A stretch of DNA of 12,935 bases. It comes from an uncultured Clostridia bacterium. GTDB taxonomy: Bacteria > Bacillota > Clostridia > TANB77 > CAG-508. The notes below the pieces were generated by a model that was given only the letters and a program-made list of their open reading frames with translations, was not told the origin of the DNA and did not search any database. Below are positions 1 to 8,327 of the stretch, piece after piece. Position 1 is the first letter of the stretch; each line of letters opens with the position of its first letter. The stretch is taken from positions 1 to 12,935 of the forward strand of contig CANRQH010000031.1 of NCBI GenBank assembly GCA_947632745.1, given 5' to 3'. The translations under genes and the position numbers were made by a program.

Positions 1-414
1 TCATATTTTCCATTTACCCAATCTCCTTCATAATATGTTCCATCTGAAAATGTATATTTTCCTTTTCCGTTTCTTTGGTCTCCTTTCCATTCTCCATCGT
101 AGTAAGCACCATCTTCATAGGTCATTTTTCCTTTTCCTTCATATTTTCCATTTACCCAATCTCCTTCATAATATGTTCCTTTTGAAGATGTATATTTTCC
201 CTTTCCGTTTATTTGACCTTCCTTCCATTCTCCTTCAAAGTAGTCACCATTTTTATAGGTCATTTTTCCTTTTCCCTCTTTTGTTCCATTTACCCAATCT
301 CCTTCATAATATGTTCCATCTGAATATGTATATTTTCCTTTTCCGTTTCTTTGACCGTCTTTGCATTCTCCTTCATAGTATTCACCATCTTTATAGGTCA
401 TTTTTCCTTTGCCA
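1..414 (-). repeat. 138-bp tandem repeat inside the MORN-coding region (3 copies)
   Basis: Three consecutive 138-base units (about 1-138, 139-276, 277-414) are nearly identical in DNA, each encoding two 23-residue MORN motifs (46 residues). For example, the string catttaccc recurs at exactly 11, 149 and 287. Repeats further upstream in the gene match in protein but not closely in DNA, so these three look like a recent amplification. They may continue left of the window. Confidence 0.9.
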
Positions 415-1619
415 TTATATAATCCATCTTTATACTCACCCTCGTAACTTTGACCATCATCCCAAATAATCTTTATTGTTTTCTTTTCTTTATCATATGA
501 ACAATCTGCATTATAAACTTCATTTTCAGATATACATTTATGTTTGCCAACCCTATAGCCATTTTCCCATTTTCCTTCATATGTTGTGCCTTTTGGATTT
601 GTTAATTTTCCCTGACCATGAAATTTATAATTTAGAATTTCTCCTTCATATATACAGTTATTTATTAACTTTACTTTCATAATTCCTATAGGTTTGTTTA
701 TTTCATAAATTCCTTCATAAATATTTCCCTTTGCATCTACTTCTTTACCTTTACCATGCTTACTTCCACATTTAAATTCTCCCTCATAATATGAGCCATC
801 TTTATTTGTCTTTTTTCCTTTTCCATTTGGTTCATTATCTTGAAAATTTCCCTCATAAATTGAACCATTTTTATATTTTATTTTTCCTTTGCCACATTTT
901 ACACCATCTTTAAATAAGCCTTCATATTGACTTCCATTTGAATATGTGTATACTCCTCTTCCATTAAATTTATCATTAGCAAAAAATCCTTCATATATGT
1001 CTCCATTTGAAAATACAAGTTTGCCTTTTCCTGCTTTTAAATCATCTTTCCATAACCCTTCATATACATCTCCATTTGCATATTCCATTTTGCCATTACC
1101 ATTTCTTTTTTCTGATTTAATTTCTCCTTTATACATATCTCCATTTGGATATATTGTTTTATCGTTTTTTATTATTGATGCTGCTTGTTTTGGAACTTCC
1201 TCTTTTTTTGGTTTTTCTTTTATTCCTATTATTTTCTTTATCTTTTCAACCAATTCATTTAATGAGCCTTCTAACTCTAAATATGCTGTTATTCTTTGTA
1301 TTTGATTTAAATAAAAATTAAATGCATCATTTAATTTACATTCTTCTATTTGAAATGGAATTATGGTTTTTCCATGATTAATAGCTTCATCAATTTCTCT
1401 TGGTACCCAAATTGAATTTTGAGAATTGTTTGATAATACTAATAAAAATATTTTACATTCTCTTATTCCTTTTGGAATTTCTGCGGCATAACTTGAGCCT
1501 GATGGTATTGATTCTGGTGCCATCCAACATGATATACCATTTGACTTTAAAGTTTTTCTAATTAATTTTGGTATTTCTGGCTCCTTTGAACTATAACTTA
1601 TAAATACATCTCCTGCCAT
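1..1619 (-). CDS. TIR domain protein with C-terminal MORN repeat array (3' end outside window)
   Basis: Residues 1 to about 135 form a TIR domain: box 1 FISYSSKE (6-13), then WVPREIDEAINHGKTIIP (71-88), which aligns with the stretch around the catalytic glutamate of the SARM1 TIR domain, making Glu75 the likely NAD-cleaving residue. A charged linker leads to 23-residue MORN repeats from about residue 157 to the window edge (at least 539 residues visible): 16 units plus a partial 17th, with consensus YxNGxxYEGxWKxGxxNGKGK; one unit near residue 365-385 is degenerate. MORN arrays bind membrane lipid or drive assembly in other proteins. The ATG at 1619 follows GGGAGG and lies 15 bases after the stop of the TrkA/RyR gene, so the two are co-transcribed. 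Known of the family: TIR domains hydrolyse or cyclise NAD+ in anti-phage systems. Inferred: signal producer or NAD-depleting toxin of this operon. The reading frame is open through base 1, so the C terminus is missing. Confidence 0.9.
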   Translation of the reverse strand, partial: MAGDVFISYSSKEPEIPKLIRKTLKSNGISCWMAPESIPSGSSYAAEIPKGIRECKIFLLVLSNNSQNSIWVPREIDEAINHGKTIIPFQIEECKLNDAFNFYLNQIQRITAYLELEGSLNELVEKIKKIIGIKEKPKKEEVPKQAASIIKNDKTIYPNGDMYKGEIKSEKRNGNGKMEYANGDVYEGLWKDDLKAGKGKLVFSNGDIYEGFFANDKFNGRGVYTYSNGSQYEGLFKDGVKCGKGKIKYKNGSIYEGNFQDNEPNGKGKKTNKDGSYYEGEFKCGSKHGKGKEVDAKGNIYEGIYEINKPIGIMKVKLINNCIYEGEILNYKFHGQGKLTNPKGTTYEGKWENGYRVGKHKCISENEVYNADCSYDKEKKTIKIIWDDGQSYEGEYKDGLYNGKGKMTYKDGEYYEGECKDGQRNGKGKYTYSDGTYYEGDWVNGTKEGKGKMTYKNGDYFEGEWKEGQINGKGKYTSSKGTYYEGDWVNGKYEGKGKMTYEDGAYYDGEWKGDQRNGKGKYTFSDGTYYEGDWVNGKY

Positions 1620-1634
1620 ATTTTATTCCTCCCT

Positions 1635-3431
1635 TTAATTTAAAAATTTAGGCATATTTCTAATTATATCTCTATCTGAATCTTTTAAATTTTTTCCAAT
1701 ATTTTTTCCTATCTCGTCAAGATTATCGTATTCATCTATTGCTGGATGCATTTTTGCTAAATGATGTCTATAATCATTAGTGGTTTTTATGTATTTTTTT
1801 ACATCTTCTATAGAAGCTTTTCTATATCCATCACTTCTCATATATGCATTCCATCTATTATGTTCATTTTTTGCTAATTCTTCAAAAACTTCTTCATTTT
1901 TAATTATTTCTGAAAATGTATTTAAATCTTTTTCAATATCTCCTGTATAGTTTTCTTTAAGTACTGAATATAGCTTATATTTTAAATGCATAGCTGTTGC
2001 TCTTGATGATTTAATATTATATTCTGTTTTATAATAATTTTTTAATTCTGTATCTTCTGGGTCATAAGATAAATGTATCTTTTGGGCCGTTTTTTCCATT
2101 TCAGAATTTATTATTGGATATTTATAATAAATTTCACTATTGCTTCCAAATGCATTTAAATCATATTGTGCCTTTTTCTCATCTTTAAGAATTGATACTT
2201 GTTTATTTTTTTCTTCATTTTTTATCCAAATATTTATAATTGGTTTGTTATTGTAATTTTCCTTATCTTGATATAAAAAGTATCTTCTTAAAAATATTGC
2301 TTCTTTTATATTTATTTCGTCTGTATTTAAAGTTACTACTACATAATTTATATTTTTTAATTTGTTTAGTTCTTCTAATGCTTCTTTTGAATTTATATCA
2401 GCTTCTATAAAGTTATAGTTGTAATTTGGTATTAATTCTGGACATTCTTTTTCTATTGTTTCTTTTATTTTGTTAGCATTTATGTCTATAACATTTATAT
2501 TTAGGCTGTATCCTATAATTTGCCCACACCATGTAATTGTTTTTAAAAATTGTTTTCCAACTTTTCCACATCCAATAATTAATACATTTATTTCATTGTT
2601 TTTCGCATTTAAATAAATAGGTTTGTTTTGTAATAATTGTAAAATTGTTCTTTCAATTTCATTTACAATTTCTAACTGTATGTTTCCTTTATCTGTTGAG
2701 TCTAGTATTACTCTAGACATTTCATCATTTAGTATTGAATATATTTTTATCTTTTTATTACTTAGTTTATTTTTTTCAATTAATTTTAAAGTTAAGCCTA
2801 AATTGTTATTTTCATCTTCTGAAATAATACACAAATTTATTGAATTGCTTTTTATTCTTTTTATATTTACATTTTCTAATAAAGATGAAATTTTTACACC
2901 TTTTATATTTTTTATAGCTTGATTGAATTGTTTATGCTCCTCTTTTTTATAATTTGCAAATATAATTGTTGTGTTTTTGTTATTTAACGCCTTTGCCATT
3001 GATATAGATTTTTCGTTTACATCTGAAAATATTAAAACATTATTTTTTTTCGTAAAATATAATTTTATTTTAGATGTAAAGTCATCAATTAATGTTAAAA
3101 GAAAAGATACTGTAAGTAACGGCATTAATAAAGATATTATATAAATTATTCCAATAGATATTACATTTGTTGCACCTACTATTTGTAGTCTATTTAAAAT
3201 ATCTAGGTTTTCATTAAGAATTATTGTTTGAGCAGAATATACAATTGAAAATACTATTCTTCCTATAATATTTTCTTCACCACTTATTGGAAATATAAGT
3301 ATTGCAAGTGCTGTTGCCATCCCTAATAACATTATGGGGATACATTTTTTTATATCAAAAATATATTTTTTTGCTTTTATTACTGTAAATATTAGTATTA
3401 TTATAGCTATAATTAAATAGATTCTATTCAT
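1635..3431 (-). CDS. Membrane protein with tandem TrkA-N/RCK-like domains and C-terminal RyR domain
   Basis: 598 residues. Three hydrophobic segments lie at about 4-20, 31-48 and 88-114, followed by a cytosolic body. A first Rossmann-like unit starts at 130 (NVLIFSDVNEKS, glycine motif degenerate). A second, clear one starts at 281 with VLIIGCGKVGKQF (GxGxxG) and an acidic strand end INVID, as in TrkA-N domains. The C-terminal part (about 470-594) has SSRATAMHLKYKL, then ELAKNEHNRWNAYMRSDGYR (518-537), matching the ELAxxxHxxW core of the RyR domain of bacterial TrkA-N/RyR proteins and ryanodine receptors. No K+ selectivity filter is visible, so K+ transport is not supported. ATG 3431 follows AAAGGAA. 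The gene sits 32 bases after the small unknown gene and 15 bases before the TIR-MORN gene. Inferred role: nucleotide-gated membrane effector paired with the TIR protein. Confidence 0.85.
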   Translation of the reverse strand: MNRIYLIIAIIILIFTVIKAKKYIFDIKKCIPIMLLGMATALAILIFPISGEENIIGRIVFSIVYSAQTIILNENLDILNRLQIVGATNVISIGIIYIISLLMPLLTVSFLLTLIDDFTSKIKLYFTKKNNVLIFSDVNEKSISMAKALNNKNTTIIFANYKKEEHKQFNQAIKNIKGVKISSLLENVNIKRIKSNSINLCIISEDENNNLGLTLKLIEKNKLSNKKIKIYSILNDEMSRVILDSTDKGNIQLEIVNEIERTILQLLQNKPIYLNAKNNEINVLIIGCGKVGKQFLKTITWCGQIIGYSLNINVIDINANKIKETIEKECPELIPNYNYNFIEADINSKEALEELNKLKNINYVVVTLNTDEINIKEAIFLRRYFLYQDKENYNNKPIINIWIKNEEKNKQVSILKDEKKAQYDLNAFGSNSEIYYKYPIINSEMEKTAQKIHLSYDPEDTELKNYYKTEYNIKSSRATAMHLKYKLYSVLKENYTGDIEKDLNTFSEIIKNEEVFEELAKNEHNRWNAYMRSDGYRKASIEDVKKYIKTTNDYRHHLAKMHPAIDEYDNLDEIGKNIGKNLKDSDRDIIRNMPKFLN

Positions 3432-3463
3432 AATTACTGTTCCTTTCTTACTTTGCTTTATTG

Positions 3464-3799
3464 CTATATGACATAATTTTTATTACATTTATGACATTTG
3501 TAATGAAAATCATGTAATAGCTTTACTTTTTTATCTTTTGGAATAATATTTAAGTTTTTAATGCTCTCTTCTAAACATTTATCGTAGTAAATATAGTACG
3601 TTTCTTCTTTTAGATTGTATATAATTCTACCTCTTGGGAAATAATCGAAATCAACTTTGTATTTTTTTTGATAAAATTTGTCCCATATTTCCATATGGCT
3701 TTCTGGATAATTTAAAAAGTCTCCATATTTTTCAGCTTGAGATAATTCACAGCTATGTAATAATAGCTGGTTTTTTACGACAAAAAATAGTCCAACCAT
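3464..3799 (-). CDS. Conserved-looking small protein of unknown function, first gene of TIR/RyR operon
   Basis: 111 residues with no membrane segment. The N terminus MVGLFFVVKNQLLLHSC is followed by YGDFLNYPESHMEIWDKFY and DFDYFPRGRIIYN, with a histidine/cysteine-rich tail HDFHYKCHKC that could bind a metal. I do not recognise a named family, although the mixture of beta-strand-like hydrophobic stretches and conserved-looking aromatic motifs suggests a real folded protein. The ATG directly abuts an in-frame TAA, so the protein cannot extend upstream in this frame. AAAGGAG lies 11 bases before it, and a promoter lies at 3843-3871. It precedes the TrkA/RyR gene by 32 bases on the same strand and is presumably translated from the same message. 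Its role in that operon is unknown. Confidence 0.7.
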   Translation of the reverse strand: MVGLFFVVKNQLLLHSCELSQAEKYGDFLNYPESHMEIWDKFYQKKYKVDFDYFPRGRIIYNLKEETYYIYYDKCLEESIKNLNIIPKDKKVKLLHDFHYKCHKCNKNYVI

Positions 3800-3842
3800 T
3801 TAAATAATTTCTCCTTTTTGGTTTCTAAAATCATACTCTTTT

Positions 3843-3871
3843 ATATTACCATAATTTGGTCGTTTATTCAA
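3843..3871 (-). promoter_or_regulatory. Sigma-A-type promoter for the TIR/RyR operon
   Basis: On the minus strand, TTGAAT (3866-3871), a 17-base spacer and TAATAT (3843-3848) form a good vegetative promoter. Transcription would start near 3836, giving a leader of about 37 bases before the ATG at 3799. It lies inside the weak open frame 3800-4018, which argues that that frame is not a gene. Confidence 0.55.
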
Positions 3872-3927
3872 GCAAAATTCGTCATTTTTTGCAATTAAAA
3901 GATAAATATTTAATTCATAGTTTAAAA

Positions 3928-4103
3928 GCTGAAAATTGATAAAATTTTCATAAAAAGCTTTGTCCTTTACTTTTTCACAGAAATTCTTCCCATTTTTTAT
4001 GGCACCCTTCCAAGGCAAGCTTGAACTCTTTCCATAAAAAATGTGAGAATTTCTAGTTCAAAGCACTCCAGCGCTTTTTATTCAAATTTTATTAATTTCC
4101 AGC
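3928..4103. repeat. Long imperfect inverted repeat (arms of about 75 bp)
   Basis: The left arm 3928-4002 and right arm 4032-4103 are imperfect reverse complements with a few small gaps. Shared blocks include ccataaaaaatg, agaatttct, gctttttat and aattttat, and the 29-base centre is unmatched. Both arms encode a similar open-frame string (FINFQL), which explains the short open frames on either strand here. No transposase is present. It may be a decayed element, or a folded transcript or terminator structure between two minus-strand operons. The wider stretch 3800-4270 holds this repeat, the promoter at 3843-3871 and the repeat element at 4142-4259, but no convincing gene. Confidence 0.65.
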
Positions 4104-4141
4104 TTTCAAAAAATAAAAATAAAAATCTAAATCAAAATAAA

Positions 4142-4259
4142 AAAATTATATTTATATATTTTGAAGTGAATTGGGGGGACCGTTTTAGAAAATGTTATGA
4201 GCAAAGCGAATTACATTTTCTTAAATGGGGATAACGTAAAAATATATAAATATAATTTT
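4142..4259. repeat. Palindrome-ended repeat element, copy 1
   Basis: The ends are perfect 21-bp inverted repeats (4142-4162 against 4239-4259). Bases 4146-4255 match 12676-12785 at 108 of 110 positions by eye. The interior holds a G-run (ttggggggac) and a second hairpin formed by AGAAAATGT and ACATTTTCT, extended by CCGTTT pairing with AAATGG. It has no coding capacity. It lies 11 bases beyond the permease stop codon, where it could also help end transcription. MITE-like element, REP-like sequence or structured RNA are all possible. Confidence 0.8.
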
Positions 4260-4270
4260 GATTAATTAAT

Positions 4271-6374
4271 TTAATTATTTTCTTCTTTAATAATATTTTT
4301 TCCACCAAAATATGTAGCAGTAAAATATGAACCATATATTATGCAAATAATTATTACTGTACATATAACAGAAGGTAGTAAATCATCTTTTGATGCTAGT
4401 CCTGACAATATTTTTATTGCAAACTGTATTCCAAAAATAGAATGTATAATTGCTAGAACAAGAGGCATACCAAAAAAGATTCCAATTTGTCTAAATAATG
4501 ATTTATTAATCATTTTTTCATCACAGCCAATTTTTCTTAAAATAGTGTATCTTTGTTTATTATCACTACTTTCTGTTAATTGTTTTAATGCTAAAATTGC
4601 CGAACTTGCAATTAAGAATATAATTCCTAAGTAAATTGCTATAAATGTTACTATCGTTGCTATTCCAACACTTGCTTCTACTAAACTTATTTTAGTAAAT
4701 CCATCTATTTCTATTCCATTATCGTTTAATGATTTTATAAGATTTGAAGAATTTTCATTACCTGCAAATAACTTTTCTATTTCTTGTTTTTCTTCATCTG
4801 TTTCTGCATTATAATTTGCAGATAATAAATACATTTCTTTCATGTCTTCTTTTAGAGGGCAACTATCTGGAACTAAAATAATTCCTGTATTTGTATGGCT
4901 TGTTGACATTGTTATAAATCCTTCTTGACATTCATGATATTTTGATTTGTATTCTTTTCCTGCAATTTTTAATGGATTATTTTCTTCTGACAATACTTTA
5001 TTCCTTAACTCTGTTTGACTATCAAAATCACAAAGTACAATATATTCGTCTTCATTTAGCTTATATTCTTGTATTCCATATTGTCTTGCTAATTTGTTGT
5101 ATTCTGATATTTTTACAATTTCTTCTGCTTTGTCATATTGAAGTCCTGGATACATTTCTTTTATTTCAGGATATTTATCTCCGAAAAAAGTTTTCCAAGT
5201 TAAATCATCATTTGCATATACCTCTATTTCAATAATATCTTTTAATACATTCATATCTAATCCGTTATTTATTAATGTTTCTTTAATAGGGTGTCTTGAA
5301 TCTTCTCGTTGTTGCTCTGTAGGTTTACGTTCTATTCCATAACTTATATAACTCTCTGGCAAATTAGCAGTTTTGTATAAATTCAAATCCACTGGTGTCA
5401 TTTCAACTAATTCTCTTTGCATAGTATTTCTTAATGCTAAACTAGAAGATAAAATACTAATTGTCATAAATAACATTAAACATATAACACTCATACTTAT
5501 AACCATTGTATTTATTTTATTGTTTATTTGCCTTAAAACAAACATATTTGTGTCTTTTAAATAGAATTTTTTCATTTTTTGAGCTACCGTTATTATAAAT
5601 CCAGACAATGACCAAAAAACTAGCACAGTTCCTATAATTCCCATAAGAATTGGAGGTAATAGTTTTTTTACTGTGTTCATTTTGTTTACTTCACCTGTTA
5701 CTTTCCAATAAGCAAAACCTAAAATACTACTTCCTAATATAAATACTAAAATCGCTAAAAATGGATTTTTCATTTTTACTGTTTCATTTTTCTTGTAAGC
5801 ATTTATCAAATTAATTAATTTATATCTTGAAATTGTAATTGTATTAAAAATCATAACTGCAAGATACATTATAGCAAAATATATACAAGTTTTTATACAA
5901 CTGTCACTTGAAAATACAAAATGAAATTCACTCATATCAGCTTCAAATAATTTGCTAACTAATATTGACATAAATTGTGATGCAAATATACCAATTATAA
6001 GTCCGAACTACAAGTGATATTATTCCTACAAATATTGTTTCTAATAAAATAATTTTTGATATTTGTTTTCTACCCATTCCAAGTGTCATATATATACCAA
6101 ATTCTTTTTTTCTTCTGTTAATTAAGAAATTGTTTGCATATACAATTAGCAATCCCAATACTATTGCCACAAATACAGATACTATCTCAAGCATACCAAT
6201 CATAAGTTTTATAATGTCTCTTGTAGATTGAGATATTTGAAGCATTGCTTGTTGACTGTCAATAGAATTGAACATATAAAAGATTGCTACACCTAAAACT
6301 AAAGTTAAAAAATATATGCCATAATCTTTTATACTTTTTATCATATTTTTTATTGATAATTTAAAAACAAGCAT
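4271..6374 (-). pseudogene. bceB: BceB-type ABC transporter permease, frame broken by one surplus base
   Basis: Reading through one surplus base at about 6005 gives 700 residues in the FtsX-like permease family that exports or shields against peptide antibiotics together with a BceA ATPase. The N-terminal part (1-123) has two TM segments and the cytosolic RRKKEFGIYMTLGMGRKQI motif typical of this family. The remainder (from 124, GLIIGIFASQF) carries further TM pairs, a large extracellular domain of about 250 residues (roughly 315-565), the ligand-sensing hallmark of BceB proteins, then SSDNKQRYTILRKIGCDE and the last TM segments. The break lies in GTTCGGACT; without the C the reading is LVVGLIIG. 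The start ATG overlaps the ATPase stop and has GGAGGTGATTTG before it, so the two are translationally coupled. No other lesion is visible in 2.1 kb, so sequence error or a very recent mutation is likelier than old decay. Confidence 0.88.
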
Positions 6375-7130
6375 TCAAATCACCTCCAAGAAGTGTTTGT
6401 ACTTCAATTATCTTTTCAAAAAATTGCTTTCTTGTATCGCTTCCTTTTATTAATTCATTAAATATTTTTCCGTCTTTGATAAAAAATATTCTATTAGCAT
6501 AAGAAGCTGTAAAAGCATCATGTGTAACCATTAAAATTGTAGCTTTTAAATTTTGATTAAGATATTCAAAACTTTCTAATAATTGTCTTGCAGATTTTGA
6601 ATCTAAGCTTCCTGTTGGTTCATCTGCTAAAATTAGTTTTGGATTAGTAACAATGCTTCTGCTTGAAGCAACTCTTTGTTTTTGTCCGACCTGATATTTG
6701 ATAAGGATATTTTTTTAGAATTTCTTTTATTTCTAATTTTTCTGCTATTTCTTCTACTCTTCTTTCAATTTCTTGTGGCTTTACTCCTTGAATCGTAAGG
6801 GCTATAGCTATATTTTCATAACAAGTTAGAGTATCAAGCAAATTAAAATCTTGAAAAATAAAACCTAATTCTTCCCTTCTAAATTTATTTAACTTATTTC
6901 CTTTTAATTTTGTAATGTCTTGGTTACCAACAATTATATGACCGGCAAGTTACTTTGTCTATTGTAGATATACAATTTAGCAATGTAGTTTTTCCAGAAC
7001 CTGAGGCTCCCATTATACCTACAAATTCTCCTTTTTCAACATCGAAACTAATTCCATCTAATGCCTTTGTTAAGTTTGATTTGTTTCCATAATATTTTTC
7101 AATATTCTTTACTTCTAGTATTTTTTCCAT
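6361..7130 (-). pseudogene. bceA: BceA-type ABC transporter ATPase, frame broken twice
   Basis: With two surplus bases removed (near 6945 and at about 6688) the gene encodes 255 residues, the usual length for BceA. Visible motifs are Walker A GASGSGKT (41-48), Q-loop FIFQDFNLLDTL, signature ISGGQKQR (restored only after correction, because the second break lies inside it), Walker B LILADEPTGSLD and H-loop MVTHD. The protein would power the adjacent permease against cell-wall-directed peptides. ATG 7130 follows AAAGGAG; the longer frame starting at 7163 lacks a site. The stop overlaps the first codons of the permease gene. The operator and promoter upstream (7232-7297) indicate control by the linked response regulator. 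Both breaks are single-base and the rest of the frame is well preserved. Confidence 0.9.
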
Positions 7131-7231
7131 AATAGAAAATCTCCTTTCTTGCTTGGAAGGCATACTTTAGACATATATGAAATGCAGCTTTTTTCTTAAA
7201 CTGTCAAATTGCCTTTCAAGTCTTTAGGTAG

Positions 7232-7237
7232 ATTATA
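7232..7237 (-). promoter_or_regulatory. -10 box of the transporter promoter
   Basis: TATAAT on the minus strand (7232-7237) lies about 100 bases before the ATPase start. There is no good -35 box at 17 bases (GGCAAC), which fits an activator-dependent promoter served by the TTACA-N4-TGTAA box 45-60 bases upstream. Confidence 0.5.
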
Positions 7238-7281
7238 ATATTTTCAAGGCATAAGTTGCCATCGATTTTGCTTACTTAAGT

Positions 7282-7297
7282 CTTACAATTTTGTAAG
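7282..7297. promoter_or_regulatory. BceR-type operator upstream of the transporter genes
   Basis: CTTACA-ATTT-TGTAAG is a perfect palindrome around a 4-base spacer and fits the TNACA-N4-TGTAA motif described for response regulators of Bce-type systems. It sits four bases beyond the kinase stop codon and is followed by the transporter promoter. No T-run follows, so it is not a terminator. The same half sites occur at 9121-9142 before the regulator gene. Confidence 0.75.
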
Positions 7298-7301
7298 GAT
7301 T

Positions 7302-8309
7302 TTATTTCATATCTATATAACTACTATTTGGGAATATTAGTATTGCTTCTGTTCCCTCATTTTCTTTTGAATTAATTTCTATTCCTATACCTAATTTATT
7401 ACATAATTTTTTACATAAATATAGACCAATTCCAGTAGATTTTCTGTTTTTCTTTCTTCCATTTGTTCCGGTAAAACCTTTATCAAATGTCCTTGAAATT
7501 TCATTTGCTTTAATTCCTATTCCATTATCCTTTATGTATAAACATATATTTTCTTTGCCTTGTTTTGAATATATTTCTATATTTGATGTTTCATATTTTA
7601 TGCTATTTTGGACAATTTGATTTAATATAAATACAACCCATTTGCTATCTGTATTTACGCTTATTTCCAAATCATGTGTATTAACTACTATTTTTTTAGA
7701 AATTAAAACTGTTTTGTTTTTGCGAATAACTTCATTTACAATATCTAACAATTTACTTTTCTTTATATAGTAATCTTTTTCTACAGTATTGCTTCTTGCA
7801 TAAAACAATGCCTGCTCTACATAATTCTCTATCTTTTCTAATTCTTCATCAATACTTTTAGTTATTTCATTTTTATTGTTTTCAATTATCATTTTACTTG
7901 TCGCAATTGGCGTTTTTATTTCATGAATCCACATTTCTATATATTCTTTATAATCCTTAGTTAAATACTTATATTTATTTACATTTTCATGCATTGATTT
8001 ATCTATTTCATCTAAGATTTCTTTTAAAATTTTCCCTTCTGTAAAATTTGGCTCTTTTATAATCTCTGTAATTAAATATTTTTCTTCTAAGTCATTTAGT
8101 ATCTTATAAGTATTTTTGTAATATTTTCTTTTTGTAAAATACTCTATTAAAATTGAAATAGTATATAATCCAATTATAATTAATGGAATATATATTCTTA
8201 TAAAATTACCTACATGATATGCTAGTAAAAATATTTCTATTGTTGCTAAGGCAAATATTATAAAAAATATTTGTATTATTTTATCTTTTAAAAATGAACT
8301 GAATTTCAT
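7302..8309 (-). CDS. bceS: BceS-type intramembrane-sensing histidine kinase
   Basis: 335 residues. Two TM helices (about 11-31 and 38-56) are joined by only a few residues, the mark of kinases that sense through their partner transporter rather than an extracellular domain. The cytosolic part has the H-box WIHEIKTPIA (phospho-acceptor His129), N-box NQIVQNSIKY (Asn235), G1 DNGIGI (261-266), F-box FDKGFTGTNGR and G2 STGIGLYLCKKL. It would phosphorylate the adjacent response regulator when the BceAB transporter meets its peptide. ATG 8309 is chosen because AAAGGAG lies 11 bases before it; an in-frame TTG at 8354 would add 15 residues encoded by a hairpin and has no ribosome site. It follows the regulator gene on the same strand and is intact. 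Confidence 0.93.
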   Translation of the reverse strand: MKFSSFLKDKIIQIFFIIFALATIEIFLLAYHVGNFIRIYIPLIIIGLYTISILIEYFTKRKYYKNTYKILNDLEEKYLITEIIKEPNFTEGKILKEILDEIDKSMHENVNKYKYLTKDYKEYIEMWIHEIKTPIATSKMIIENNKNEITKSIDEELEKIENYVEQALFYARSNTVEKDYYIKKSKLLDIVNEVIRKNKTVLISKKIVVNTHDLEISVNTDSKWVVFILNQIVQNSIKYETSNIEIYSKQGKENICLYIKDNGIGIKANEISRTFDKGFTGTNGRKKNRKSTGIGLYLCKKLCNKLGIGIEINSKENEGTEAILIFPNSSYIDMK

Positions 8310-8327
8310 TTTAATATTTCTCCTTTC

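Noticed and set aside
1..414. CRISPR-like regular repeats
   Set aside because: The 138-base units are contiguous, have no spacers and encode MORN motifs in one continuous frame.
35..1305. Several plus-strand open frames rich in Phe, His, Leu and Pro
   Set aside because: They are antisense readings of the TIR-MORN gene and mirror its repeat periodicity.
1635..3431. Calling the TrkA-N/RyR protein a K+ uptake channel
   Set aside because: There is no TxGYG-type selectivity filter or pore helix in the N-terminal membrane part.
3800..4018. 72-codon open frame directly upstream of, and in frame with, the 111-residue gene
   Set aside because: Half of it lies in the imperfect palindrome, the promoter of the next gene is inside it, and a TAA separates the two frames. 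No recognisable protein features.
4043..4234. 63-codon plus-strand open frame across the palindrome and repeat element
   Set aside because: It is made of the right palindrome arm plus the non-coding repeat; no ribosome site and low-complexity Lys/Asn sequence.
6685..6690. Programmed ribosomal frameshifting in the ATPase signature motif
   Set aside because: No slippery heptamer or downstream structure is visible, and similar breaks occur in two unrelated genes at the same short motif.
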